The position numbers were made by a program, and so were the translations under genes. From RGIG529 sp050950425 (GTDB taxonomy: Bacteria; Bacillota; Clostridia; Oscillospirales; Oscillospiraceae), in contig JBMNHO010000002.1 of NCBI GenBank assembly GCA_050950425.1, forward strand, positions 682,001 to 746,000: a stretch of DNA of 64,000 nt, in the 5' to 3' direction. Below, one piece after another: positions 44,035 through 53,500 of the stretch. Within the stretch, counting starts at the first letter, position 1; every line of letters begins with the position of its first letter. Below the pieces are notes generated by a model that worked only from the letters and a program-made list of their open reading frames with translations, had not been told where the DNA came from and did no database searches.

Positions 44035-46092
44035 ATGACGCCATTGGACCAAACGGTTTCCGTTTTAAAAGGCGTGGGAACACGCAAAGCAGCGCTGCTC
44101 CACCGCTTGGGCATTCAGACGGTGGGGGATCTTTTGGCCCATTTTCCCCGGGCATACGAAGACCGCACCCAAACGACATGCCTGAATACGGAACCCTCCG
44201 GGCAGCCAAGGTGCATCATCGCCGCGCCGATTGCGCCCCCGCGCCATGCAATGCTGCGCAACGGGCTTTTGTGTTTCAAAGTCACAGCGGCGGATGAGAC
44301 AGGGCAGGTTACCCTTTGTTTTTTCAACCAACGCTACGCCCCCGCCCTTCAGCCGGGACAGGAATATGTGTTTTACGGAAAGATCGAAACCAAAAACCAG
44401 GAGAAGATATTATACAATCCGTTGTTTGAACCCATCACCACCGCCCCGTTTCTTACCCGGCGCATCGTCCCCATTTACCGGCTCACCGCCGGATTGACCG
44501 GCACTTCTCTGACCCAGATGATCGCCCGGGCGCTGGCCTTCGCCGGAGAGTGCGTTCCGGACGCCCTGCCAAACGGCCTGCGGGCCGAGCACCGTCTGCC
44601 CAGTCGATCCTTCGCCCTAGGCGCCATTCACTTTCCCGAATCGGCAGCGGCGCTTGCTTCGGCCCGGCGCCGTTTGGTGTGGGAAGAGTTTTTTATATTC
44701 TCCCTTGGCCTTGGCCTGCTCAAGGAGCGGCGCGGGGGCCGCGGGGGGTACATGTGCTCCCCCGTTCCCATGGAGCCGTTTTTCCGGACGCTGCCTTTTT
44801 CCCTCACTGCCGCCCAGCTTCGCGTGATCGCCGAAATCTCCGACGACTGCGCATCCGGCCGGCCGATGAATCGGCTGGTCCAGGGGGACGTGGGCTCCGG
44901 CAAAACCATGGTGGCGGCCGCCGCCGCTTATTTGGCGGCGCAAAACGGGCTGCAGTCCGCGCTGATGGCGCCCACAGAGCTTTTGGCCCGGCAGCATCAA
45001 AAGACCCTTGCCCCTCTTCTTTCCGCCTGCGGCGTCCGGGTTGGTCTTCTCACGGGCTCTATGAGCGCGAAAGAAAAACGGGATGTTTTGCAGTCTCTGG
45101 AGCGCGGTGCGCTGGATCTTTTGATCGGCACCCACGCGCTGCTTTCTCACGGGGTCTCTTTTCCCCGTCTTGGACTTGTGATCACCGATGAACAGCACCG
45201 GTTCGGCGTCCATCAGCGTGTTCTGCTGGCGGAAAAGGGAGAGACGCCCCACGTTTTGGTTCTCTCCGCCACGCCCATCCCCCGCACTTTGGCGCTTATT
45301 TTATATGGAGATCTGGATCTCTCCGTTCTGGACGAGCTGCCCCCTTCCCGGCAGCCTGTCGACACCTTTTTGATCGGGGAGGATAAACGGACCCGGCTGT
45401 ATCATTTCGTTCGAAAGCTGGTGGCAGCCGGGCGGCAGGCGTATTTTGTCTGTCCGCTGATTGAGGATGAGTCGGAAAACGGCCCCGCCCAGTCAAAGGC
45501 CGTGAATGCGTATACCGCCACATTGCAGCAAAATGTTTTTCCTGACCTTCGGGTTGCCTGCATCCACGGACGGATGGCCGCCAAAGAAAAGGAAGCCGTC
45601 ATGGAAGCCTTTGCGGCGGGCCGCATTGACCTTCTGGTTTCCACCACCGTGATTGAAGTTGGCGTAGACGTTCCCAATGCCGCTTTGATGGTCATTGAAA
45701 ACGCGGAGCGGTTTGGGCTGTCCCAGCTGCATCAGCTCCGGGGCCGGGTGGGCCGCGGCGTGCATCAGTCTTACTGCGTGCTGCTCTCCCCCCATCCCAC
45801 CGGGGAAACCCTGACACGGCTGAAGGCCCTTTGCAAAACAAAAGACGGCTTTCAAATCGCGGAGGCCGATTTGGCGCTGCGGGGGCCGGGGGATTTTTTC
45901 GGTATGCGGCAGCATGGTCTGCCCCGGCTTAAAATCGGAGATTTGGCCAACGACCTTTCCCTTTTGCAGGAAGCGCAAAAAGCGGCGACGCGGCTGCTGC
46001 GAGACGATCCTTCCCTGTCCAACCCCGGCCATCTCCTTCTCAAGCAAGGCGTCCACACGCTTTTCGCGGAGACAGACGGCGGGCGCAATTAG
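44035..46092 (+). CDS. recG: ATP-dependent DNA helicase RecG
   Basis: 685 residues. Branch-migrates stalled forks and Holliday junctions. The N-terminal wedge contains GVGTRKAALLHRLGIQTVGDLLAHFPRAYEDRT (residues 14-46); helicase motifs follow: I GDVGSGKTMVA near 286, II ITDEQHRFG near 384, III SATPIPRTL near 412, and VI QLRGRVGRG near 572. Normal family length. AAGGAG precedes the ATG. Confidence 0.97.
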   Translation: MTPLDQTVSVLKGVGTRKAALLHRLGIQTVGDLLAHFPRAYEDRTQTTCLNTEPSGQPRCIIAAPIAPPRHAMLRNGLLCFKVTAADETGQVTLCFFNQRYAPALQPGQEYVFYGKIETKNQEKILYNPLFEPITTAPFLTRRIVPIYRLTAGLTGTSLTQMIARALAFAGECVPDALPNGLRAEHRLPSRSFALGAIHFPESAAALASARRRLVWEEFFIFSLGLGLLKERRGGRGGYMCSPVPMEPFFRTLPFSLTAAQLRVIAEISDDCASGRPMNRLVQGDVGSGKTMVAAAAAYLAAQNGLQSALMAPTELLARQHQKTLAPLLSACGVRVGLLTGSMSAKEKRDVLQSLERGALDLLIGTHALLSHGVSFPRLGLVITDEQHRFGVHQRVLLAEKGETPHVLVLSATPIPRTLALILYGDLDLSVLDELPPSRQPVDTFLIGEDKRTRLYHFVRKLVAAGRQAYFVCPLIEDESENGPAQSKAVNAYTATLQQNVFPDLRVACIHGRMAAKEKEAVMEAFAAGRIDLLVSTTVIEVGVDVPNAALMVIENAERFGLSQLHQLRGRVGRGVHQSYCVLLSPHPTGETLTRLKALCKTKDGFQIAEADLALRGPGDFFGMRQHGLPRLKIGDLANDLSLLQEAQKAATRLLRDDPSLSNPGHLLLKQGVHTLFAETDGGRN

Positions 46093-46199
46093 ATATTCGC
46101 CCCTTAGTATTCGCCTCTTTTTATGATACTCCAATGATTATTTTATCATTTGCAGTTATATTATTTGAAACGTGACAGCACCAAGAAAGGAAGATTATC

Positions 46200-46595
46200 A
46201 TGACCAAACTAGAACGCGCCGAACAGCTGCGTGCCGACGAAACAAAGGACTACAACTGCTGCCAGTCCTCTCTCCTCCCCTTTTGCCAGGAATGTCATTT
46301 GGACGAAGAAACGGCGCTGAAGCTCTCCGCCAATTTTGGCAGCGGCATGCGCCACGGCTCCACCTGCGGCGCAGTGACCGGGGCATTGATGGCACTCGGG
46401 CTTTCCGGCTTAGACGAAAAAAAGGCATCGGCGCTTATACGTAAATTCAAAGCCAAAAACGGGGCGCTGACCTGCCGAGAGCTTTTGGCAAAAAACACGG
46501 GAGATCTAAAATCCCACTGTGACGGGAAGGTGTTTGATGCTGTCCAAATCGCAATGGATCTGTTGGAGGAAGAAAAAGCCGCAAACAACGTATAA
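46200..46595 (+). CDS. C_GCAxxG_C_C family redox-type protein
   Basis: 131 residues with spaced Cys: NCC near 18, FCQEC near 28, GSTCGAVTGALMALGL near 60 (the family motif), and LTCRELL near 92. The members are thought to bind metal or act in redox; no reaction is established. RBS GGAAG upstream; own terminator downstream. Confidence 0.85.
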   Translation: MTKLERAEQLRADETKDYNCCQSSLLPFCQECHLDEETALKLSANFGSGMRHGSTCGAVTGALMALGLSGLDEKKASALIRKFKAKNGALTCRELLAKNTGDLKSHCDGKVFDAVQIAMDLLEEEKAANNV

Positions 46596-46600
46596 ACACA

Positions 46601-46641
46601 AAACAGAGCCGGCATTGCGTTTGCAATGCCGGCTCTGTTTT
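46601..46641. terminator. Bidirectional terminator between convergent genes
   Basis: AAACAGAGCCGGCATTGC, four bases, GCAATGCCGGCTCTGTTTT: perfect stem between the C_GCAxxG_C_C gene and corA. Confidence 0.9.
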
Positions 46642-46652
46642 ATCTTCGTCCG

Positions 46653-47576
46653 TCAAAACAAGTCCTTAGACTTCAGGACAATGGCCACAATGACGATGAG
46701 CCCCAAAGAAATCAAAAAAGGCGCCCACCACCACCCGCTAAACGGCAGCCCCGCCACATTCATACCGTAAAACCCGAATACAATGTTGGGAATGGTGATT
46801 AAAATCGTGAGACTGGTGAGGATCTTCATGATCACATTGAGGTTGTTGGAGATGACAGACGCATACGCGTCCATCATACCAGACAAAATGGAAGAATAGA
46901 TATTCGCCATCTCGATGGCCTGACGTACCTCGATCAGCACGTCCTCCAGCAGGTCCTGGTCCTCTTCATACAATGTCACAATGCGCCCGCGCAAAATCTT
47001 TTCAAGGGTTACCTCGTTTGCCTTGAGCGACGTATTAAAGTAGACCAGGGATTTTTCCAGGTCCAAAAGCTGAATCAGCTCTTTGTTCCGCTGGGATTTA
47101 TAAAGCTGAATCTGCATATAGGTGGACAGTTTGTCAATCTGCTTCAAGCACTGAAGATAGCGGCCGGACAGCCGCAGCAGCATGTGCAAAATAAAGCTGG
47201 TTTTTTGAGACGTTCTGGCGTTTTTCACAAGACCGCTCTGGAACTCCCGAATCACCGTTGTTTCCTTCAGGCAGATGGTAATGATGTTGTCCTCTGTTAC
47301 AATAATGCCCATCGGAAGGGTGTAATAAAGCAACGCGTCCTTCTTTTCTTCCACCGGCACGTCCACAATGATAAGCGTCTGCCCATCCTCCACGTCAATT
47401 CGCGAGGTTTCCTCTTCGTCCAGCGCGGCGCGGATAAAGGTCTCCTCCACGTTCAGCGCTTCCGCAACTCGGATGATTTCCTCTTCATTGGGATAAATCA
47501 AGCTCACCCAGGACCCTTTTTCAAAGTTTTGTATCCGTGTCATTTTCCCGTCAATTGTCTTGTGAAGCGAAAGCAT
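46653..47576 (-). CDS. corA: CorA-family divalent metal transporter
   Basis: 307 residues from ATG 47576 (AAGGGG upstream). Large cytoplasmic part, then two C-terminal membrane helices separated by the selectivity motif YGMN (FGFYGMNVAGLP near 275). The RNKELIQLLDLEKSLVYFNTSLK stretch fits the long CorA helix. Transports Mg2+ and possibly Co2+ or Ni2+. It ends the minus-strand block below ftsZ, 91 bases apart. Confidence 0.93.
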   Translation of the reverse strand: MLSLHKTIDGKMTRIQNFEKGSWVSLIYPNEEEIIRVAEALNVEETFIRAALDEEETSRIDVEDGQTLIIVDVPVEEKKDALLYYTLPMGIIVTEDNIITICLKETTVIREFQSGLVKNARTSQKTSFILHMLLRLSGRYLQCLKQIDKLSTYMQIQLYKSQRNKELIQLLDLEKSLVYFNTSLKANEVTLEKILRGRIVTLYEEDQDLLEDVLIEVRQAIEMANIYSSILSGMMDAYASVISNNLNVIMKILTSLTILITIPNIVFGFYGMNVAGLPFSGWWWAPFLISLGLIVIVAIVLKSKDLF

Positions 47577-47613
47577 CTTCGGCCGCCCCTTTGCACCAGT
47601 CTCCCCAGACAGC

Positions 47614-47647
47614 ATCCGGGGACGCACTGATTCGCGCGTCCCCGGAT
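47614..47647 (-). terminator. Hairpin between ftsZ and corA
   Basis: ATCCGGGGACGC, 10-base loop, GCGTCCCCGGAT, no T run. It may end or slow the dcw transcript before corA. Confidence 0.5.
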
Positions 47648-47667
47648 ATGTATTCCCCTTTTATCCG

Positions 47668-48738
47668 TTAAGACTTATTAAAAATTTTAAAGATCTCGTC
47701 AATCGAGCTGGTATCTTCCCGGCCGGTTTTCATGTCCCCCAGCCTGCTGGCGGCAGAGGAAAACGGAGTGTCCGCGTCGTCCTCTTTGTCAAAGCCGGTT
47801 GCAATGACGGTCACGCGGATTTCGTCTTCCAATTCGTCGTCAAACGTGGCACCGAAGATGATCAGCGCGTCTTTGTGCGCCGCCTGCTGTACCAGGTTTG
47901 CGGCCGTCTCCACTTCCTCCAGGCCAATGTCCTTGCTGCCTGTTACATTGACCAGAACGCCTTTTGCGCCGTTGATGGAAGTTTCCAAAAGCGGGCTGGA
48001 GATGGCCATTTTCGCCGCCTCTTCCGCCTTGTTTTTTCCGGCGCCCCGGCCCACGCCCATATGGGCAAGCCCCGCATCTTTCATGATGGCGGATACGTCG
48101 GCAAAGTCAAGGTTGATAAACCCTGTGTTTTTAATCAAATCGGAGATGCTCTGCACCGCCTGGCGCAACACATCGTCCGCGATTTCAAACGCGTTGGCAA
48201 AGGTGATCTTTTGATCCACGGCCATTTTCAGGCGCTCGTTGGGGATAATCACCAGTGAGTCCACCCGGGAGCGCAGCTCTTCAATGCCCTTTTCCGCCTG
48301 CTCCATGCGGCGGCGCCCTTCAAAGCCAAAGGGCTTCGTTACCACGCCCACCGTTAAAATACCGAGCTCCTTTGCAACATCGGCAACAATGGGCGCCCCG
48401 CCTGTGCCGGTGCCGCCACCCATGCCGGCTGTGATAAAGACCATATCGGTCTGCTCCAGCACCTTGGCGATCTGGCTCCGATTTTCCTCTGCGGATTTCT
48501 TCCCCACTTCCGGGTCGGAGCCGGCGCCCTGCCCGTGGGTCAGCTTTTCGCCCACCTGAATTTTATACGTTGCACTGGATACCGCCAAGGCCTGCTTGTC
48601 CGTATTGACAGCAATGAAATCGACTCCTTTGGTGCCGGATTCCACCATACGGTTGACGACGTTGCTGCCGCCGCCGCCAATCCCCAACACTTTAATGGTT
48701 ACGACATTGTCGGGCCCAGTTTCTACTCCAAACGCCAT
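47668..48738 (-). CDS. ftsZ: Cell division protein FtsZ
   Basis: 356 residues. Tubulin-like GTPase that forms the division ring. Seen: KVLGIGGGGSNVVNRMV near 13, the tubulin signature GMGGGTGTGGAPIVA near 104, and NVDFADV-like NLDFADVSAIM near 208. The C-terminus ends SSIDEIFKIFNKS, the conserved tail that binds FtsA or SepF. It is last in the dcw cluster, 191 bases after ftsQ, and may have its own promoter there. Confidence 0.98.
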   Translation of the reverse strand: MAFGVETGPDNVVTIKVLGIGGGGSNVVNRMVESGTKGVDFIAVNTDKQALAVSSATYKIQVGEKLTHGQGAGSDPEVGKKSAEENRSQIAKVLEQTDMVFITAGMGGGTGTGGAPIVADVAKELGILTVGVVTKPFGFEGRRRMEQAEKGIEELRSRVDSLVIIPNERLKMAVDQKITFANAFEIADDVLRQAVQSISDLIKNTGFINLDFADVSAIMKDAGLAHMGVGRGAGKNKAEEAAKMAISSPLLETSINGAKGVLVNVTGSKDIGLEEVETAANLVQQAAHKDALIIFGATFDDELEDEIRVTVIATGFDKEDDADTPFSSAASRLGDMKTGREDTSSIDEIFKIFNKS

Positions 48739-48929
48739 TAAACTTTCCTCCCATGTTCTGCATATTGAAAAAGAATATTAAACTTCAAAATTTTTTCCTT
48801 CATCTGTCCCTATAGAAAGTGACATATACTTATTCTATTCTTAAATCCACTTAAGGTCAATACTTACCTTCATTTTTTCTACAAACTTTTGCGCGTTGTC
48901 CCCTCTTTTCGCCCCTTTTCCTGGAACTA

Positions 48930-49712
48930 TCACCTTGTTTCTGGAATATATCGGGGGGTTTCGCCTGTAAAGTCAACCACGCCTGCTTCGTTGCTTTGCA
49001 GCGAAGCCAGCACCTTGCCCAAAAAAGTGAGCTTATATTCGTAGTCGCAGCCCACATCGAGCTTGATCAAAAAGCGGTCTTCATACTGCAGCTGGATGAC
49101 CGATTCATCCGAAAGATTGATTTCCTTTAAACGGGAAATGAACGCGTGGTCTGCCAAAGCGGAGAACAGCGCCTTATAGTATGTATTTCTGGGGTCCTCT
49201 GCCGCAAGCGTCATCACACTTCCCTGCACAGGTGAAAGAATGGAAACCCCCGTAAGTTCCGGGTATCCATCCGGGCTCTCCTTTTTTTCCAGCAGCTTTC
49301 CGCTTTGATCCAGAATCCAATACTCATTTTCCCAAAAAAGCGCCGCAACCGGGATGCATTCCTCCACCATGATCACCAAGGTATCCGGCAGCTTGCGGCG
49401 AATCACGATATGGTTCAGATAGGGCAACCGCTGGGAAAGTCGATGAATCACAGAAAATTTATTGATCAAAAACAAATTGTCACCCACCGACACCCCGGAC
49501 ACTTCCTGGATCTCTCCCGCCGTATACCGCTTTGCACCCACCACTTCAATGTGATTTGCTTTGAAAAAGACGATGCAGCCAGCCACGATAGCGGTACAAA
49601 CCAAAATGAGACACATAAATTGATACAAAAATCCAAATCTGCCTTTTCTCCGTTTCCCACGCTTTCTTTTTTGGGGGTTGCTTCCCCTGGCTTGGTCTTT
49701 TCGCTGTGCCAC
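48930..49712 (-). CDS. ftsQ: Cell division protein FtsQ/DivIB
   Basis: 260 residues from a GTG at 49712 (AAAGGAGGT upstream). Basic N-terminus (KRKRGKRRKG), one membrane segment (FLYQFMCLILVCTAIVAGCIVFF, about 25-47), then an extracellular POTRA domain (IEVVGAKRYTAGEIQEVSGV) and the FtsQ fold. Part of the FtsQ-L-B division complex. It is 37 bases from murA. Confidence 0.92.
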   Translation of the reverse strand: MAQRKDQARGSNPQKRKRGKRRKGRFGFLYQFMCLILVCTAIVAGCIVFFKANHIEVVGAKRYTAGEIQEVSGVSVGDNLFLINKFSVIHRLSQRLPYLNHIVIRRKLPDTLVIMVEECIPVAALFWENEYWILDQSGKLLEKKESPDGYPELTGVSILSPVQGSVMTLAAEDPRNTYYKALFSALADHAFISRLKEINLSDESVIQLQYEDRFLIKLDVGCDYEYKLTFLGKVLASLQSNEAGVVDFTGETPRYIPETR

Positions 49713-49749
49713 AGCCGCACCTCCTTTCCAAGTCTCCCTTTGTCTGTTT

Positions 49750-51009
49750 CTAAGATACGTCGACTCGCTTGATGTCCGCGCCCAAGCTGCGCAGCGTCTG
49801 CTCCAGTTCCTGGTAGCCCCGGTCGATATGTTCCAGTCCGGTGATACGCGTTTCGCCTTCCGCGCCGACACCCGCCACAACCATGGCAGCCCCGCCGCGC
49901 AAATCCGTCGCCCGCACAGCCGCGCCTCGCAGCGTCTCCACGCCGCAGACCACAGCCACCCGGCCTTCCACTCGGATATCGGCCCCCATCCGCATCAATT
50001 CCGCCACATGACGATAGCGGCTTTCAAAAATATTTTCAACGAATACAGTGGTTCCTCTGCTCTTGGCAAGGGCGGCCATCAAAGGCGCCTGGGCATCCGT
50101 CGGAAACCCCGGATAAGGCGCTGTGCGGATGGGCCGCACCCCGTGCAGCAGCCCGCCACAGCAGACGCGCACCCGGTCCGCCTCGCTGCTGATCTCGCAG
50201 CCCGCCTGGCTTAATGTCGCGATCACAGTGGAAAGCTGGCGGTAGTCCACTCCCTGCAGCATCACGTCGCCGCCGGCGGACGCAACCGCGCTTAAGTACG
50301 TGGCGGCCACAATCCGGTCTGCCATAACCGTATGGCTGCAGGCGTGCAGGGGATAGCCCCCTTCAATGATAACCGTGGAGCTGCCCGCTCCATATACACG
50401 GGCGCCCATGGCCTGTAAAAACAGTTGCAAATCGGCGATTTCCGGTTCCCGCGCCGCATTTGTAATCACCGTTGTTCCTTTGGCGCAGCAGGCGGCCAGC
50501 ATGGTGTTTTCCGTGGCCCCGACGCTGGGAATGGCCAAATTGATCTCGCAGCCCTTCAGCTCCCCTGCGTGGCAGATCAAGTTTCCGCCTTTTTCTTCAA
50601 TGGTGGCCCCCAGGGCACGCAACGCAGACAAATGAAGGTCAATGGGCCGGCTGCCCAGTTCACAGCCCCCCGGGAAGCTCATATGCGCATGTCCCGTGCG
50701 GGCCAGAATGGCCCCTAAAAAAATAACAGATGAGCGCATTTCCCGCATCAGGTTGTCTGGAACGTCGGAACGAACCAGCGTGCCGGAGTCTACGGTAACT
50801 GTTCTGCCCTCTCGCTTTACCTTGCAGCCCAAGCACTCTAAAATTTGAATGGAAGCGGTCACGTCTTTTAAATCAGGGCAATTATGTAACACACTTTCTT
50901 TCCCACTGAGAATACTGGCTGCCAAAATGGGAAGCACGCTGTTTTTCGCTCCATGTACCTGCACAGTGCCAGACAGCCGGTTTCCACCGCAGATCAGAAT
51001 TTCTTTCAT
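49750..51009 (-). CDS. murA: UDP-N-acetylglucosamine 1-carboxyvinyltransferase
   Basis: 419 residues. First committed step of peptidoglycan synthesis: PEP onto UDP-GlcNAc. Seen: GTVQVHGAKNSVLPILAA near 13 and the catalytic Cys loop FPGGCELGSRPIDLHL near 112 (fosfomycin target). Normal length. The dcw cluster position between murG and ftsQ is typical of Clostridia. Confidence 0.97.
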   Translation of the reverse strand: MKEILICGGNRLSGTVQVHGAKNSVLPILAASILSGKESVLHNCPDLKDVTASIQILECLGCKVKREGRTVTVDSGTLVRSDVPDNLMREMRSSVIFLGAILARTGHAHMSFPGGCELGSRPIDLHLSALRALGATIEEKGGNLICHAGELKGCEINLAIPSVGATENTMLAACCAKGTTVITNAAREPEIADLQLFLQAMGARVYGAGSSTVIIEGGYPLHACSHTVMADRIVAATYLSAVASAGGDVMLQGVDYRQLSTVIATLSQAGCEISSEADRVRVCCGGLLHGVRPIRTAPYPGFPTDAQAPLMAALAKSRGTTVFVENIFESRYRHVAELMRMGADIRVEGRVAVVCGVETLRGAAVRATDLRGGAAMVVAGVGAEGETRITGLEHIDRGYQELEQTLRSLGADIKRVDVS

Positions 51010-51130
51010 TGTTTTCTCCCCCGCATTCTTGTTCTACCAATCTGCATTGGCATTGGCGCCGGCGCAATTCCGGCTCAAACCATATTATGCGATTGCAAGG
51101 GGGATGTGCAAAGGCGGGGGAAAGGCGCGG

Positions 51131-52255
51131 TTAAACGCGCAAAAGCTCCATCATTACTTGATACATCCGTTCCGCGGCATCGGGAGCCGAAACAGCGCCG
51201 GATGCCTGCTTCATCTCCATTAACCGTGTTTCATCGGTTAAAATGCCGCTTGCCGTTTCAAACAGGCGGGCGCCGCTGCATTCCGCCTCGGGAATGACAA
51301 TGGCGGCCCCCCTCCGTTCCAAAACCCTGGCGTTTTTTTCCTGGTGATTCCCTGTCACATTGGGGGACGGAATCAAAATGGCGGGCTTGGACAGAGCCGT
51401 CACCTCGCTGATGGTGGAGGCGCCGGCACGGCAGATGATCAAATCCGCCGCCGCCATAATCAAAGCCATGTTGTAGATATACTCCTTCACCTGAACGGCG
51501 GGATGCTGTTCCAAATCGACGCCCAGGGAACGAATCAGGCCCGGCATCCACTGGAATCCGGCATTTCCGGCACCGTGAATGTGATAAAATGGATCTGTTT
51601 GACACTCCAGGCGAATGAATTCCGCCATCTTCCGGTTCATATCCCGCGCGCCCAGGCTGCCAAAGTAAGAAAGCACCAGGGGCCGGCTTCCTGCCAGTCC
51701 CAATTCCCGCCGGGCCTCCGCCCGGGTCCGCGCAAAGAAATCTCCCCGCACCGGCGTTCCCGTCACCACCACCCGCCCGGGGCGGGAATAGTGCCGGCGG
51801 CTGTCCTCAAAACCCACCATAACGCGGTCGGCCACCTTTGCCAGCATTTTTGTGGTCAGCCCCGGCACGGCATTGGACTCATGAATGGCCGTTGGAATCT
51901 TCTGCCTTGCTGCCTCCCGCACCACGGGGTAGCTTGCGTAGCCGCCGGTTCCAACCACCAGATCCGGCTTGAACTCACGCAAAATCTGTCTGGCCTGCCG
52001 TTTGGATCTGGGCAGTTGGTACAGCGTCCTTGCGTTGTAGCGAATGGCGAACCAGGAGAAAGAGCGCTGAAACCGCATGACTTCCACCGTCTTTAAAGGG
52101 TACCCCTCCCGGGGCACCAGCTCGTTTTCCATCCCCCGCTGGGCGCCTACAAACAAAATCTCTGCTTCCGGATGCCGGCTTTTCAATAAATTTGCCGCGG
52201 CAATGGCCGGGTTAATATGTCCCGCGGTTCCGCCGCAGGTGAATAATACCTTCAA
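51131..52255 (-). CDS. murG: Lipid II synthase MurG
   Basis: 374 residues starting with TTG at 52255 (GGGGGTGA upstream). Transfers GlcNAc to lipid I. Seen: FTCGGTAGHINPAIAAANLL at the N-terminus, GTGGYASYPVVREA near 93, HESNAVPGLTTK near 118, and the acceptor motif RAGASTISEVTALSKPAILIPSP near 262. Confidence 0.97.
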   Translation of the reverse strand: MKVLFTCGGTAGHINPAIAAANLLKSRHPEAEILFVGAQRGMENELVPREGYPLKTVEVMRFQRSFSWFAIRYNARTLYQLPRSKRQARQILREFKPDLVVGTGGYASYPVVREAARQKIPTAIHESNAVPGLTTKMLAKVADRVMVGFEDSRRHYSRPGRVVVTGTPVRGDFFARTRAEARRELGLAGSRPLVLSYFGSLGARDMNRKMAEFIRLECQTDPFYHIHGAGNAGFQWMPGLIRSLGVDLEQHPAVQVKEYIYNMALIMAAADLIICRAGASTISEVTALSKPAILIPSPNVTGNHQEKNARVLERRGAAIVIPEAECSGARLFETASGILTDETRLMEMKQASGAVSAPDAAERMYQVMMELLRV

Positions 52256-52302
52256 ACAATCACCCCCTACATGATCTCAAAATGATCTCAAATCTCGGGC
52301 CG

Positions 52303-53457
52303 TCAGCCGGAACGAGGCGCGGGAATTTGCCTGGAAACCGAGAGCACAATGCCGATTTCAAATAACTGTAAAAACAAGGCGGTTCCCCCGTAGCTGAAAA
52401 ACGGCAGAGAAATGCCGGTGACGGGGAAAAAGTTGGTCACAACGCCGATGTTTAAAAACACCTGCACCGCCAGCAAAGTGGTAACCCCCACGATCAGCAG
52501 GGAGCCGAACCGATCTCTGGCGTGAATGGCCAGCCAGTATCCCCGCAAAATCAGAAGGGCAAACAGCACAAGTACAATGGTCCCGCCGATAAAGCCCAGC
52601 TCCTCGCAGACCACAGCGAAAATAAAATCGTTGTGTTCCTCCGGCAGATAGAGAAACTTCTGGCGGCTTTTCCCAAACCCCAGCCCAAGAAAGCCGCCGG
52701 AGCCAATGGCATAAAGCGACTGGATGATTTGGTAACCGTCGCCCCGGGGGTCACTCCATGGGTTCTGCCAAAGCTGAATGCGGCTGGTCATATACTGGGT
52801 GTTTGTAATGATAAACCAAAGCCCCGCAACCATTGCCCCGCTGCCGGCCACCACCCATTTGAGCTTGATCCCGCCCACAAACAGCAAAACAACACCCACG
52901 GCCAGGATCAAAATGGTGCCGGACATGTGAGGTTCAAAATAAAGCAGGATCGCAATGATCACCAAAACGGCCACAAAGGGCGCCAGGCTCCGCATCTCCG
53001 TCATTTTGTCTTTCATTTTGGAAATGCGGGCGGAGAAATATAAAATAACACCCAGCTTCGCCAATTCGGAAGGCTGAAAATTCGTAATGCCCAAATTCAG
53101 CCAGCGCCGGGCGCCGTTTGCCTTAATGCTGAACCCGGGAATGGGAATCAGCACGACGATCAAAAGAAAAATGGCAATTCCAAGGATGATGACGGACAGC
53201 CCTCGAAAAGATTGATAGTCAATCTTCGAAACGACAAACATCACCGCAACGCCGCTTGCCGCAAAAATGGCCTGCCGCATAAAATAGGCCATCGCATTGC
53301 CCGACTCGTAGTAAGAGGAGGCAGAGCTGGCGGATAAAAGCATCACAAGACCAAAGCCCAGCAAAAGCATGGCAAGCAGCAAAAACGGCAGATCAATGGG
53401 CCCCCGTGCCATTTTTTCTTCTTGTGTAAGTGTTCGCCGTTTTCGTTTCCGTTCCAT
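52303..53457 (-). CDS. ftsW: FtsW-type SEDS peptidoglycan glycosyltransferase
   Basis: 384 residues from ATG 53457 (GGAGG upstream), about ten membrane helices. Seen: NGARRWLNLG near 115, FQPSELAKLGVI, and GFGKSRQKFLYLPEEHNDFIFAVVCEELG near 240, then PVTGISLPFFSYGGTA at the end. Polymerises lipid II with the PBP of the same cluster. Confidence 0.95.
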   Translation of the reverse strand: MERKRKRRTLTQEEKMARGPIDLPFLLLAMLLLGFGLVMLLSASSASSYYESGNAMAYFMRQAIFAASGVAVMFVVSKIDYQSFRGLSVIILGIAIFLLIVVLIPIPGFSIKANGARRWLNLGITNFQPSELAKLGVILYFSARISKMKDKMTEMRSLAPFVAVLVIIAILLYFEPHMSGTILILAVGVVLLFVGGIKLKWVVAGSGAMVAGLWFIITNTQYMTSRIQLWQNPWSDPRGDGYQIIQSLYAIGSGGFLGLGFGKSRQKFLYLPEEHNDFIFAVVCEELGFIGGTIVLVLFALLILRGYWLAIHARDRFGSLLIVGVTTLLAVQVFLNIGVVTNFFPVTGISLPFFSYGGTALFLQLFEIGIVLSVSRQIPAPRSG

Positions 53458-53500
53458 CTTTGCCTCCAAACTCAATTAAATTTCCCCGTTTTTTTCCCAT